A stretch of DNA of 64,000 nucleotides, taken from positions 496,001 through 560,000 of the forward strand of contig NZ_CP021645.1 of assembly GCF_006384975.1 (NCBI RefSeq). Reading direction: 5' to 3'. Positions 9,175 through 21,327 of the stretch are shown piece after piece. Numbering within the stretch: the first letter of the stretch is position 1; every line of letters starts with the position of its first letter. This DNA comes from Pseudomonas oryzihabitans. Its GTDB lineage: Bacteria; Pseudomonadota; Gammaproteobacteria; Pseudomonadales; Pseudomonadaceae. Position numbers and translations under genes: made by a program. A model generated the notes under the pieces. It was not told where the DNA came from. It searched no databases and was given only the letters and a program-made list of their open reading frames with translations.

Positions 9175-10067
9175 GCACCGTCCTCGTCCAGGTAGTCCTG
9201 GATGATGGCCGAGAAATCCAATCCGCCGCCACCGGTCTGGCTGAACCTCTGGTAGAGCTGCTGCGCCACGGCGCCGAGGATCACCGGCTGGCGCACGGCG
9301 CGGGCAGCCTCGGTGGCCAGGCCCAGGTCCTTGAGCATCAGGTCGGCGGCAAAACCGCCTTGATAGCCGCGCGAGGCGGGGGCCTGGGGCAGGACGTCCG
9401 GGTAGGGATTATTCACCTCCGAGCTCCAGCAACGGCCGCTGCTGGTATTTATCACCCCGGCCAGGGTCTTGGCATCCATGCCCAGGCGGGTGCCCAGGGC
9501 CATGGCCTCGGCCACCCCGATCATGGAGATGCCGAGCAGCAGGTTGTTGGCCACCTTGGCCACCTGGCCGTTGCCGCTGGCACCGCAGTGCACCAGGTTG
9601 CGACCCATGGCGGCCAGCAGTGGTTGGGCGCGCTGGAAGCCGGCCGCACTGCCACCGACCATGAAGGTGAGGGTGCCGGCCGCGGCGCCACCGGTGCCAC
9701 CCGAGACCGGTGCATCCAGCAGCTCCAGTCCGCGCTCGGCGGCGGCCGTGGCCACCGCGCGGGCGCTGAGCGGATCTATGGTGGAGGAGTCGATCAGCAG
9801 CGTGCCCGGCCGGGCGTGGGCGATCAGGCCGTCCTCGCCCAGATAGACCGTCTTCACATGAGCGGCCGCGGGCAGCATGGTGATGATCACATCGGCACCC
9901 CCGTCCGCCACCGCGGCAGGGGAGGCGGCTACCTCGGCACCCTCGGCCTGCAGGGCCGCGAGGGCGGCGGCGGAGACGTCATAGACGGTCAGCCGATGGC
10001 TGGCCTTGAGCAGGTTGCGGGCCATGGGCGCGCCCATGTTGCCCAGTCCCAGAAATCCCAGATGCAT
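9171..10067 (-). CDS. mmsB: 3-hydroxyisobutyrate dehydrogenase
   Basis: Oxidises 3-hydroxyisobutyrate to methylmalonate semialdehyde with NAD in valine catabolism. It has 298 residues, the usual length. The N-terminal Rossmann motif is GFLGLGNMGAPMARNL, the substrate-binding signature is DAPVSGGTGGAAAGTL, and the catalytic lysine lies in GNGQVAKVANNLLL. A ribosome site (AAGAGGGA) precedes the ATG. It lies between mmsA and the hydrolase in one operon. Confidence 0.95.
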   Translation of the reverse strand: MHLGFLGLGNMGAPMARNLLKASHRLTVYDVSAAALAALQAEGAEVAASPAAVADGGADVIITMLPAAAHVKTVYLGEDGLIAHARPGTLLIDSSTIDPLSARAVATAAAERGLELLDAPVSGGTGGAAAGTLTFMVGGSAAGFQRAQPLLAAMGRNLVHCGASGNGQVAKVANNLLLGISMIGVAEAMALGTRLGMDAKTLAGVINTSSGRCWSSEVNNPYPDVLPQAPASRGYQGGFAADLMLKDLGLATEAARAVRQPVILGAVAQQLYQRFSQTGGGGLDFSAIIQDYLDEDGA

Positions 10068-10080
10068 ACTGGCGTCCCTC

Positions 10081-11585
<1,505 letters not shown>

Positions 11586-11589
<4 letters not shown>

Positions 11590-13313
11590 GACAGGGATTC
11601 CTGGGCAGTGGGAGCGGAAGCGGGGTGGTCGGCGAAGTCTTCTTCGGCATAGTCGTGGGCGTCGGGTGTCTCCTGGCCGCGGCGCTGCACCTCGCCCAGG
11701 CGCAACTCGATGCGGCGGATCTTGCCGGACAGCGTCTTGGGCAGTTCGCTGACGAACTGCAGGCGGCGTACCCGCTTGTAGGGCGACAGGCAACCGCGGG
11801 CGAAGTCGAGCAGCTCCTTGGCAAGGGGCGCCGAGGGCGGGTGACCCGCGGCGAGGATGACGAAAGCCTTGGGTACATTGAGGCGCAAGGGATCGGGGCT
11901 GGGCACCACGGCCACTTCCATCACGGCGGGATGCTCGATCAGCGCGCTTTCCAGTTCGAAGGGGCTGATGCGGTAGTCCGATGATTTGAAGACGTCATCG
12001 GCGCGCCCGACGAAGGTGATGTAGCCGTCGGCGTCGCGCACCGCGGTATCGCCGGTGCGGTAATGGCCGTCGCGCATCACCTCGGCAGTCTTCTCCGGGC
12101 TGTCTTCGTAGCCCAACATCAGGCCAGCCGGTCTTGGCTGCAGCGCCAAGGCCACCTCGCCGTCATCGCCCGGCTGGCCGTCGGCGTCCAGCAACGCCAC
12201 GTGGCAGCCCGGTAGGGGCCGGCCCATGGAGCCCGGCTTGAGTGGCTGGCCCGGCGTATTGCCCACCAGCGCCGTGGTTTCCGATTGGCCGAAGCCGTCG
12301 CGCAAGGCCAGGCCCCAGGCGGCTTGCAGGCTGTCGATGATTTCCGGATTGAGCGGCTCGCCGGCCCCGACCAGCTCGCGCAGCTGCAGCCGCTCGCGAT
12401 AGGCCGCCAGATCCTCCTGGATCAGCATGCGCCACACTGTGGGCGGCGCGCAGAGGCTGGTCACCGGATAGCGCGCCAGCACTTCCAGCAGCGCCTGGGC
12501 CTTGAACCGCGGGACGTCATGAATGAAGACGCAGGCACCGGCGTTCCAGGGCGCGAACACGCAACTCCAGGCATGCTTGGCCCAGCCCGGGGAAGAAATG
12601 TTCAGATGCACGTCGCCCGGTTGCAGGCCGATCCAGTAAAGCGTGGAGAGATGTCCGACCGGATAGCTGCTGTGGCTGTGCAGCACCAGCTTTGGCCGCG
12701 AGGTGGTCCCCGAGGTGAAATAGAGCAGCAGCGGATCCTCGGCTCGGGTCGGTCCATCGGGGAGGAAGTCGCTGGCGCAGTCGGCCGGTGCATAGGGTTG
12801 CCAGCCGGCCACCGGCGCGCCGACGCAAATGCGGGTGAGGGCAGGGTCCAGACTGGCGCAGCGCTCCGTGTGGGCGCTGCCCACCACCAGATGGGCGATG
12901 CGGCCACGCTGCACGCGATCCTGCAAATCGGCATCGCTCAGCAGGGTAGTGGCGGGCACCACCACGGCACCCAGCTTGAAGGCCCCCAGCAGCGTCTCCC
13001 AGAGCGCCACCTCGTTGCCCAGCATCACCAGGATGCGCTCGCCGCGGCGCACGCCCTGGGCGCGCAGGAAGTTGGCGGTGCGATTGGACGCCAGGCTCAG
13101 TTCGGCGAAGCTGTAACGCTCCTCCCGACCCTCGGCATCCAGCCGCCACAGCGCAGGGCCGGGCTGCTCCGCTGCCAGCCGATCGAAATGATCGAGCGCC
13201 CAGTTGAAGTACTCCAGCTGCGGCCAGCGAAAATCGCGGACGGCGGTGGCGTAGTCGGTGCGATGGCGCAGCAGGAAGTCGCGCGCTTCGCGAAAGGCTT
13301 CACCGGTCGTCAT
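11586..13313 (-). CDS. AMP-forming acyl-CoA synthetase
   Basis: A 575-residue member of the acyl-adenylate family that activates a carboxylic acid to its CoA thioester. Motifs: the phosphate loop [17 protein letters not shown], the FGQSE-type core [16 protein letters not shown], the hinge region, and the C-terminal catalytic lysine in [11 protein letters not shown]. As the first gene of the mms operon it probably activates a short branched-chain or propionate-type acid, but its substrate cannot be read from the sequence. ATG at 13313 is preferred to an in-frame ATG 15 codons upstream because homology begins there. Confidence 0.88.
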
Positions 13314-13523
13314 GGCGTCACCCCGGGGCGGCAACGTGCGGACAACGTGGGACGACATCCGGCCTGGCAGCCGGGCAGGGCGTGATCATGGGTCATGAGT
13401 GACTGCTCTCTTTATTGTTGTTGGCTAGCAGCTGGCCGCGCCGTCACCACTCGTGACGCGACCTGGTAAGCAGTATAGTTCTGGCAAAAGTCCCTTGGCT
13501 TCCGACAAAAACGCCAGACCGAT

Positions 13524-14480
13524 ATGCAAAAATCCAATAACCCGGCCGCGCGTCTCGACTGGGATGATCTCAGGTTCTTCCTGGAGGTCGCCCGCACCCA
13601 GAAGGCCAGCAGCGCCGCGCGACGGCTGGGCGTCGACTACACCACCGTCTCCCGGCGGATCTCCTCCCTGGAAAAGGCCCTGGGGGCGCTGCTGTTCGAA
13701 AAATCGCGCAGCACCGGCTTCAGCCTCACCATGGAAGGCCAACGACTGCTGGTGCATGCCGAAACCCTGGAAAGCACCTTGCAGACCGCCTGCGAGCAGA
13801 TTTCGGATACCCGCCTGGCGCCTTCCGGTCAGGTGCGCATCGGTGCCACCGAAGGCTTCGGCAGCTACTTCGTGGCGCCCCAGCTGAGCTTTTTCCAGGA
13901 TCGCTATCCGGGTATCACCCTGGAGGTGCTGCCCGTCCCGCACTTCGTCAACCTGTCGCGCCGCGAAGCCGATATCGCCATCACCCTGGAGCGCCCCGAG
14001 CGCGGGCCCTACGTCTGCCGCAAGCTGTGCGACTACCGGCTGCGCCTGTACGCCACCCCCGAGTACCTGGCGACCCATCCAGCCATCGCCGAGCCCGCGG
14101 ACCTGCGCAACCACAGATTCATTACCTATGTCGACGACCTGGCCTTCAGTCCCGAACTGCTCTACCTCGAACGCATCCTGCCCGAGGCCAGCAGCGCCCT
14201 GCGCAGCACCAGCGTGATCGCCCAGTACCAGGCGGCGCTCTGTAGCCACGCCCTGGCCATCCTGCCGTGCTTCCTCGCCGAGCCCGATAGCCGGCTGGTG
14301 TCGCTCTTGCCGGAGCAGATCCAGATCACCCGCCAGTTCTGGCTCTATTACCGCGAAGACCTGCGCCGCCTGAGACGCATCACCCTGGTCTCCGACTACT
14401 TGCGTGCCTGCGCCGATGCCAATCGCGACTTCCTCCTCGGCGAAACCCGAGTGCCGCGGCTGGGCTGGCTGGAGAGTTGA
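13524..14480 (+). CDS. LysR-family transcriptional regulator
   Basis: A 318-residue LysR protein: winged helix at residues 12-72 (DLRFFLEVARTQKASSAARRLGVDYTTVSRRISSLE) and a periplasmic-binding-like effector domain in the rest. It is divergent from the synthetase-mmsA-mmsB-hydrolase operon and shares a 210-bp promoter region with it, so it is the likely regulator. In P. aeruginosa this role is played by the AraC-type MmsR, so the regulator type differs. Effector unknown. Confidence 0.9.
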   Translation: MQKSNNPAARLDWDDLRFFLEVARTQKASSAARRLGVDYTTVSRRISSLEKALGALLFEKSRSTGFSLTMEGQRLLVHAETLESTLQTACEQISDTRLAPSGQVRIGATEGFGSYFVAPQLSFFQDRYPGITLEVLPVPHFVNLSRREADIAITLERPERGPYVCRKLCDYRLRLYATPEYLATHPAIAEPADLRNHRFITYVDDLAFSPELLYLERILPEASSALRSTSVIAQYQAALCSHALAILPCFLAEPDSRLVSLLPEQIQITRQFWLYYREDLRRLRRITLVSDYLRACADANRDFLLGETRVPRLGWLES

Positions 14481-14578
14481 AGTCCGTCACCGACCGCTGC
14501 GGCACCCCCGGACAACGTCGGGGTCTCAAACCTGTCGGTCGTCCGTCGACGGCCTCCAGTGAACAGATGGGAACGGCA

Positions 14579-15025
14579 ATGGAACGATATCAGGCATTGA
14601 GTCAGGCGCTGAGCAAGGCGGCCGAGCGGGAAGAGGCCTATTGGCAGGGACTGGAGCGCCGTCTGCATGAATTGCCGGACTGCTTCACCCGCTATCTGGG
14701 GTTGACCCCCACGGATCAGGTGGACGCCGGGCTGGGCCTGGAAAGGCGCGTCGATGGCAATATCGTCCGCGAGCTGGAAGTCTATGCCCGCTACGACCTC
14801 ACGGTGATCGTCGATGACCTGGCAGGCAATCCCCAAACCTTCGCCGTGGGTCTGTCCTTCTTCTATACCAACGATCATTTCGTCCTGAAGGAACGCGAGG
14901 GTGAATTCTCCGTCGCTCTCGAGCCCCAGGACGATCCCGACCGCTTCTGGGCCGAGGGTTGCCGGGAAATCTACGACTCCCTCGCCCGTCGCATCCGCAG
15001 CAAGACGCTGCCCGCCATCGAATGA
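14579..15025 (+). CDS. Hypothetical protein
   Basis: A 148-residue acidic soluble protein starting MERYQALSQALSKAAEREEAYW, with no family I recognise. It has an amphipathic N-terminal helix, then a mixed beta-rich region (VYARYDLTVIVDDL, FAVGLSFFYTND), and no signal peptide or membrane segment. The ATG at 14579 has a GGGAACGG ribosome site; the frame is open back to the end of the LysR gene. It could be co-transcribed with that regulator. Role unknown. Confidence 0.6.
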   Translation: MERYQALSQALSKAAEREEAYWQGLERRLHELPDCFTRYLGLTPTDQVDAGLGLERRVDGNIVRELEVYARYDLTVIVDDLAGNPQTFAVGLSFFYTNDHFVLKEREGEFSVALEPQDDPDRFWAEGCREIYDSLARRIRSKTLPAIE

Positions 15026-15199
15026 GGGAGGCGGGCGATCTGCCAGGAGGGCGGTCGTGACCTGGTTGCCGTTCCGATGGACAGCGTGCGCACCCTCGGA
15101 TCATGCCAGGTGACTTCGCTTGAGACTCTCTCTAGAATGGTTGCCCTTGATTCTGGGGGGTCGGGTTGCCGGCCCGTTCTTGTGCCACGAGGAATATCC

Positions 15200-16510
15200 A
15201 TGCAAGTTTCCGTTGAAAACACCTCTGCTCTCGAGCGTCGCATGACCATTGGCGTGCCGGCCGAGCGTATCGAAACCGAAGTGAACAAGCGTCTGCAGCA
15301 GACCGCGCAGCGTGCCAAGGTTCCCGGTTTCCGCCCGGGCAAGGTCCCCATGAGCGTCATCCGTCAGCGCTACGAAGCCTCGGCTCGTCAGGAAGCCTTG
15401 GGTGATCTCATTCAGGAAACCTTCTACGAAGCCGTCGTCGAGCAGAAGCTCAACCCGGCCGGCGCACCCGCCGTCGAACCCAAGGTGTTCGAGAAGGGCA
15501 AGGATCTGGAATACGTCGCCACCTTCGAAGTCTTCCCCGAGTTCGAAGTCAAGGGCCTGGACGGCATCGAGATCGAGCGCCAGGAGTCCAGCGTCCAGGA
15601 CGCCGACATCGACAAGATGCTCGACGTACTGCGCAAGCAGGGCACCCGTTACGAAGCCGTCGACCGTGCTGCCGCCAATGACGACCAGGTCACCATCGAC
15701 TTCGTCGGCACCCGTGATGGCGAAGCCTTCGCTGGCGGTTCCGCCGAAGGCACCAAGCTGGTCCTGGGCTCCGGCCGCATGATCCCCGGTTTCGAAGGCG
15801 GCCTGGTTGGCGCCAAGGCCGGTGAAGAGCGCGTGCTCGACCTGACCTTCCCCGAGGACTATCAGAACCTGGACCTGGCCGGCAAAGCCGCGCAGTTCAA
15901 GGTCACCGTCAAGGAAGTGGCCGCTCCCGAGCTGCCCGAACTGAACGAAGCCTTCTTCAAGCAGTTCGGTGTGGAAGAGACCACCGTCGAAGGTTTCCGC
16001 ACCGAAGTGCGCAAGAACATGGAGCGCGAGCTGCGCCAGGCGCTCAAGACCAAGGTCAAGAACCAGGTCATGGACGGTCTGCTGGCCGCCAACCAGATCG
16101 ACGTTCCGGCTGCCCTGATCAGCAACGAAGTGGACCGTCTGCGTGTCCAGGCCGTTCAGCAATTCGGTGGCAACATCAACCCCGAGCAACTGCCGGCCGA
16201 GCTGTTCAGCGAGCAGGCCAAGCGTCGCGTACTGCTGGGTCTGATCATCGCCGAGATGGTCAAGCAGTTCGAGCTCAAGCCCGATGACGCCCGCGTTCGC
16301 GAGCTGATCGAGGAAATGGCTGCCGCCTACCAGGAGCCCGAGCAGGTCGTGAAGTGGTACTACCAGAACGAGCAGCAACTCAACGAAGTGCGTTCGGTTG
16401 TACTGGAAGAACAAGTCGTGGATACTGTCCTCAAGCAGGCAAAAGTCACCGACAAGCAGGTCTCCTACGAGGACGCGGTCAAGCCGGCCGAGGCTCCGCA
16501 AGCAGCCTGA
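15200..16510 (+). CDS. tig: Trigger factor, ribosome-associated chaperone
   Basis: Binds the ribosome exit tunnel and assists folding of nascent chains. It has 436 residues in three parts: an N-terminal ribosome-binding domain with the signature GFRPGKVP (about 43-50), an FKBP-type peptidyl-prolyl isomerase domain (about 160-245, [19 protein letters not shown]), and a long helical C-terminal domain. The ATG at 15200 follows a GAGGAATAT ribosome site; earlier in-frame codons are not homologous. First gene of the tig-clpP-clpX-lon cluster; a terminator separates it from clpP. Confidence 0.97.
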   Translation: MQVSVENTSALERRMTIGVPAERIETEVNKRLQQTAQRAKVPGFRPGKVPMSVIRQRYEASARQEALGDLIQETFYEAVVEQKLNPAGAPAVEPKVFEKGKDLEYVATFEVFPEFEVKGLDGIEIERQESSVQDADIDKMLDVLRKQGTRYEAVDRAAANDDQVTIDFVGTRDGEAFAGGSAEGTKLVLGSGRMIPGFEGGLVGAKAGEERVLDLTFPEDYQNLDLAGKAAQFKVTVKEVAAPELPELNEAFFKQFGVEETTVEGFRTEVRKNMERELRQALKTKVKNQVMDGLLAANQIDVPAALISNEVDRLRVQAVQQFGGNINPEQLPAELFSEQAKRRVLLGLIIAEMVKQFELKPDDARVRELIEEMAAAYQEPEQVVKWYYQNEQQLNEVRSVVLEEQVVDTVLKQAKVTDKQVSYEDAVKPAEAPQAA

Positions 16511-16530
16511 TCTGCCTGAAATCGCTAATC

Positions 16531-16566
16531 CACATAAGCCAGCCTCGCGCTGGCTTATGTGTTTTT
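16531..16566 (+). terminator. Rho-independent terminator after tig
   Basis: CACATAAGCCAGC and GCTGGCTTATGTG form a 13-bp stem with a 5-nt loop followed by TTTTT. clpP begins 34 nt later, so clpP must have its own promoter or depend on read-through. Confidence 0.9.
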
Positions 16567-16599
16567 GACAGGTCATCCAGAAGGGAGCTAGTGCAGGAC

Positions 16600-17241
<642 letters not shown>

Positions 17242-17254
17242 CCCCGCCTCGACC

Positions 17255-17284
17255 ACCTGCCCAGGCGCTGGCGTTTGGGCAGGT
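17255..17284. other. Stem-loop in the clpP-clpX spacer
   Basis: ACCTGCCCA and TGGGCAGGT form a 9-bp stem with a 12-nt loop. It has no T-run, so it is more likely a transcript-stability or attenuating element than a strong terminator. Confidence 0.4.
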
Positions 17285-17350
17285 AGGCTTGAAAAACCGT
17301 GCAATTGGCTCCATCTTGTTGATGTAAGCACATTCCATTGGATCGATCGA

Positions 17351-18631
17351 ATGACAGATACGCGCAATAGCGACGATAACGGCAAGCTGCTTTACTGCTC
17401 CTTCTGCGGCAAGAGTCAGCACGAAGTACGTAAATTGATCGCTGGACCCTCCGTCTTCATCTGCGACGAATGCGTCGACCTGTGCAATGACATCATCCGT
17501 GAGGAAGTTCAGGAAGCCCAGGCCGAAAGCAATGCGCACAAGCTGCCCGCGCCGAAGGAAATCAGCGCCATCCTCGACCAGTACGTCATTGGTCAGCAGC
17601 GTGCCAAGCGTGTCCTCGCGGTTGCCGTCTACAACCACTACAAGCGCTTGAACCAGCGCGAGAAGAAGGATGACGTCGAGCTGGGCAAGAGCAACATCCT
17701 GCTCATCGGCCCCACTGGCTCGGGCAAGACCCTGCTCGCGGAAACCCTGGCTCGTTTGCTCAACGTACCCTTCACCATCGCGGATGCCACCACCCTGACC
17801 GAAGCCGGTTACGTGGGTGAGGACGTCGAGAACATCATTCAGAAGCTGTTGCAGAAGTGCGACTACGATGTGGAAAAGGCCCAGATGGGCATCGTCTACA
17901 TCGACGAGATCGACAAAATCTCGCGCAAGTCCGACAACCCCTCCATTACCCGAGACGTTTCGGGTGAGGGTGTGCAGCAGGCGTTGTTGAAACTGATCGA
18001 AGGCACCGTGGCTTCGGTACCGCCCCAGGGTGGTCGCAAGCATCCCCAGCAGGAATTCCTGCAGGTCGATACGCGCAACATCCTGTTCATCTGCGGCGGC
18101 GCCTTCGCTGGCCTTGAGAAGGTCATCCAGAATCGCTCCACCAAGGGCGGCGGCATCGGCTTCAACGCCGAAGTACGCAGTCAGGAGCTGGGCAAGAAGA
18201 TCGGTGAATCGCTACGCGATGCCGAGCCCGAAGATCTGGTGAAATTCGGCTTGATCCCCGAGTTCGTTGGCCGTCTGCCGGTCATCGCGACCCTGGACGA
18301 GCTGGACGAGCCGGCGCTCATGCAGATCCTCACCGAGCCGAAGAACGCCCTGACCAAGCAGTACGCCAAGCTGTTCGAGATGGAAGACGTCGACCTCGAA
18401 TTCCGTCCCGATGCGCTCAAGGCCGTTGCTCGCAAGGCCTTGGAACGCAAGACCGGCGCTCGTGGCCTGAGATCCATTCTCGAAGGCATCCTGCTCGAGA
18501 CGATGTACGAGATTCCTTCGCAGAAGGATGTGAGCAAGGTGGTCATCGACGAGAGCGTCATCGATGGCAGTTCCCAGCCGTTACTCATCTACGAGAACAG
18601 CGAGCCCGCGAAGGCGGCACCAGACGCGTGA
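17351..18631 (+). CDS. clpX: ATP-dependent Clp protease ATPase subunit ClpX
   Basis: AAA+ unfoldase that feeds ClpP. It has 426 residues. The N-terminal zinc-binding domain has Cys16, Cys19, Cys38 and Cys41 ([17 protein letters not shown]). Walker A is GPTGSGKT, Walker B is VYIDEIDK, and the ClpP-binding loop lies in [15 protein letters not shown]. Sensor and C-terminal helical subdomains are complete. Follows clpP by about 110 bp. Confidence 0.97.
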   Translation: MTDTRNSDDNGKLLYCSFCGKSQHEVRKLIAGPSVFICDECVDLCNDIIREEVQEAQAESNAHKLPAPKEISAILDQYVIGQQRAKRVLAVAVYNHYKRLNQREKKDDVELGKSNILLIGPTGSGKTLLAETLARLLNVPFTIADATTLTEAGYVGEDVENIIQKLLQKCDYDVEKAQMGIVYIDEIDKISRKSDNPSITRDVSGEGVQQALLKLIEGTVASVPPQGGRKHPQQEFLQVDTRNILFICGGAFAGLEKVIQNRSTKGGGIGFNAEVRSQELGKKIGESLRDAEPEDLVKFGLIPEFVGRLPVIATLDELDEPALMQILTEPKNALTKQYAKLFEMEDVDLEFRPDALKAVARKALERKTGARGLRSILEGILLETMYEIPSQKDVSKVVIDESVIDGSSQPLLIYENSEPAKAAPDA

Positions 18632-18632
18632 C

Positions 18633-18655
18633 AAAAGGGGCTTCGGCCCCTTTTT
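18633..18655 (+). terminator. Rho-independent terminator after clpX
   Basis: AAAAGGGGC-TTCG-GCCCCTTTTT directly after the clpX stop: a short stem with a UUCG tetraloop and a T-run. Confidence 0.9.
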
Positions 18656-18757
18656 CATTTCCGCAACGGTTGTATTTTGCGGCGGTCAACCTCATGTTAG
18701 AGAAAACCGAGGCCTTAACCGCATCTGCGGCCGATTATTTGCCGAGACCCGTACCCC

Positions 18758-21154
18758 ATGACTACGACGATAGAACTTCCCCTGCTGCCCCTACGTGACG
18801 TAGTGGTCTATCCCCACATGGTCATCCCGCTGTTCGTCGGAAGGGAAAAGTCCGTCGAGGCTCTGGAAGCCGCCATGGCTGGCGACAAGCAGATCCTGCT
18901 GGTCGCCCAGAAGAATCCCGGCGATGACGATCCTGCCGCGGATGACATGTATCACATGGGTACGGTCGCTACCGTCCTCCAATTGCTGAAGCTGCCCGAT
19001 GGCACCGTCAAGGTGCTGGTCGAGGGTGAGCAGCGCGGTCGCATTGACTCCTTCGTGGAGAACCAGGCCTACGCCCGTGCCCTGGTCACCCTGATCGACG
19101 ACAGCGAGGCGCCGGATCGTGAATCCGAAGTCTTCTCGCGTAGCCTGATGAGCCAGTTCGAGCAGTACGTGCAGCTGGGCAAGAAGGTGCCGGCCGAGGT
19201 CCTGTCCTCGCTGAACAGCATCGAAGATCCCAGCCGCCTGGTCGATACCATGGCCGCCCACATGGCACTGAAGATCGAGCAAAAGCAGGAGATCCTCGAG
19301 ATCACCGAGCTTGGCGCGCGCGTCGAGCACGTCCTGGCGCTGCTGGATGCGGAAATCGACCTGCTGCAGGTGGAGAAGCGCATCCGTGGCCGCGTCAAGA
19401 AGCAGATGGAGCGCAGCCAGCGCGAGTACTACCTCAACGAGCAGATGAAGGCCATCCAGAAAGAACTGGGTGACATCGACGAGGGGCACAACGAGGTCGA
19501 CGACCTCAAGCGTCGCATCGAGGCCGCTGGGCTGCCCAAGGATGCCCTGACCAAGGCCAATGCCGAGCTGAACAAGCTCAAGCAGATGTCGCCGATGTCG
19601 GCCGAGGCCACCGTGGTGCGCTCTTACATCGACTGGCTGGTGAACGTACCGTGGCAAGCCGAGAGCAAGGTGCGTTTGGACCTGGGCCGTGCCGAGGAGG
19701 TCCTGGACAAGGATCACTACGGTCTCGAAGAGGTGAAAGAGCGCATCCTTGAATACCTCGCCGTGCAGAAGCGCGTGAAGAAGGTTCGCGGGCCCGTGCT
19801 GTGCCTGGTTGGTCCGCCCGGGGTGGGCAAGACCTCCCTGGCCGAGTCCATCGCTCGCTCCACCGGCCGCAAGTTCGTGCGCATGGCCCTGGGCGGTGTG
19901 CGTGACGAAGCCGAGATCCGTGGTCACCGGCGGACTTACATCGGCTCCATGCCGGGCCGGCTGATCCAGAAGATGACCAAGGTTGGGGTGCGCAACCCGC
20001 TGTTCCTGCTCGATGAAATCGACAAGATGGGCAACGACATGCGCGGTGATCCCGCTTCCGCCTTGCTCGAGGTGCTCGATCCGGAGCAGAACCACACCTT
20101 CAACGATCATTACCTCGAGGTGGATTACGACCTCTCCGACGTGATGTTCGTCTGCACCGCCAACTCCATGAACATTCCGGCGCCGCTGCTGGATCGTATG
20201 GAAGTCATCCGCCTGCCTGGCTATACGGAAGACGAGAAGGTCAACATCGCCACGCGCTACCTGATTCCCAAGCAGGTCAAGGCCAATGGTCTGAAGAAGG
20301 GCGAGGTTGAATTCGACGAAGCCGCGCTACGCGACGTCATCCGTTATTACACCCGGGAAGCGGGCGTACGGAGCCTCGAGCGCCAAGTGGCCAAGGTGTG
20401 CCGCAAGGTGGTCAAGGAGCATGCGCTGAGCAAGGAGCGTACCGCTAGCGTCAGCGTGGACACCTTGGAACACTGGCTGGGCGTACGTAAATTCCGCTAC
20501 GGCCTGGCCGAGCAGCAGGATCAGATCGGTCAGGTCACCGGCCTGGCCTGGACCCAGGTGGGCGGCGAATTGCTGACCATCGAATCCGTGGTCGTGCCCG
20601 GCAAAGGCCAGATGATCAAGACCGGCTCCCTGGGCGATGTCATGGCCGAGTCCATCACCGCGGCACTGACCGTGGTGCGTAGCCGCGGTCGCAGCCTGGG
20701 GATTCCGAAGGACTTCCACGAGAAGCACGACATCCACATCCACGTTCCCGAGGGCGCTACGCCCAAGGACGGCCCAAGTGCTGGTATCGGCATGTGTACG
20801 GCGCTGGTCTCCGCTGCCACACGCATTCCGGTGCGTGCCGATGTGGCCATGACCGGTGAGATCACCCTGCGTGGTCAGGTGCTGGCCATTGGCGGCCTCA
20901 AGGAAAAGCTGCTCGCGGCTCACCGGGGCGGCATTCGCACCGTGATCATCCCCGAGGAAAACGTCCGCGATCTGCGGGACATTCCGGACAACATCAAGGC
21001 CGACTTGCAGATCAAGCCGGTCAAATGGATTGACGAGGTCTTGGAGGTTGCGCTGCAATACACGCCGGAGCCGCTTCCGGACGATGGTCCGGAGCTCGTC
21101 AACAAGGACGAGAAGCGGGATCAGGAAGGCAAGGAGCGCATCAGTACCCACTGA
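18758..21154 (+). CDS. lon: ATP-dependent protease Lon
   Basis: Cytoplasmic hexameric protease of misfolded and regulatory proteins. It has 798 residues: an N-terminal substrate-binding domain starting [27 protein letters not shown], the AAA+ domain with Walker A GPPGVGKT (352-359) and Walker [10 protein letters not shown], and the protease domain with catalytic Ser674 (DGPSAGIGM) and Lys717 (GGLKEKLLA). Length and motifs are those of bacterial LonA. Its heat-shock promoter should lie in the 100-bp gap after clpX; I cannot call one confidently. Confidence 0.98.
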   Translation: MTTTIELPLLPLRDVVVYPHMVIPLFVGREKSVEALEAAMAGDKQILLVAQKNPGDDDPAADDMYHMGTVATVLQLLKLPDGTVKVLVEGEQRGRIDSFVENQAYARALVTLIDDSEAPDRESEVFSRSLMSQFEQYVQLGKKVPAEVLSSLNSIEDPSRLVDTMAAHMALKIEQKQEILEITELGARVEHVLALLDAEIDLLQVEKRIRGRVKKQMERSQREYYLNEQMKAIQKELGDIDEGHNEVDDLKRRIEAAGLPKDALTKANAELNKLKQMSPMSAEATVVRSYIDWLVNVPWQAESKVRLDLGRAEEVLDKDHYGLEEVKERILEYLAVQKRVKKVRGPVLCLVGPPGVGKTSLAESIARSTGRKFVRMALGGVRDEAEIRGHRRTYIGSMPGRLIQKMTKVGVRNPLFLLDEIDKMGNDMRGDPASALLEVLDPEQNHTFNDHYLEVDYDLSDVMFVCTANSMNIPAPLLDRMEVIRLPGYTEDEKVNIATRYLIPKQVKANGLKKGEVEFDEAALRDVIRYYTREAGVRSLERQVAKVCRKVVKEHALSKERTASVSVDTLEHWLGVRKFRYGLAEQQDQIGQVTGLAWTQVGGELLTIESVVVPGKGQMIKTGSLGDVMAESITAALTVVRSRGRSLGIPKDFHEKHDIHIHVPEGATPKDGPSAGIGMCTALVSAATRIPVRADVAMTGEITLRGQVLAIGGLKEKLLAAHRGGIRTVIIPEENVRDLRDIPDNIKADLQIKPVKWIDEVLEVALQYTPEPLPDDGPELVNKDEKRDQEGKERISTH

Positions 21155-21237
21155 TGGCGTCCCTAGCCTGATGGGTGGGTCGCCAGGCAAGCATGCTGGC
21201 GCGCCACCCTCCTGCTGGATGCAAGGTCCTTGATCGA

Positions 21238-21269
21238 CGAAAAGGCGCATCTCGAGATGCGCCTTTTCG
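21238..21269. terminator. Rho-independent terminator between lon and ppiD
   Basis: CGAAAAGGCGCATCTCGAGATGCGCCTTTTCG is a perfect palindrome over 21238-21269 with A- and T-runs at either end, so it could work in both directions. It lies where hupB is usually found in Pseudomonas. Confidence 0.88.
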
Positions 21270-21327
21270 CTATTTGGTATTCGACGATTTCGCCATGGCC
21301 GGTCTGGCCACAGCTCGTGGGGGGCAC

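Noticed and set aside
18656..18757. A heat-shock (sigma-32) promoter upstream of lon
   Set aside because: Expected from biology, but no adequate match to both consensus boxes could be found by eye.
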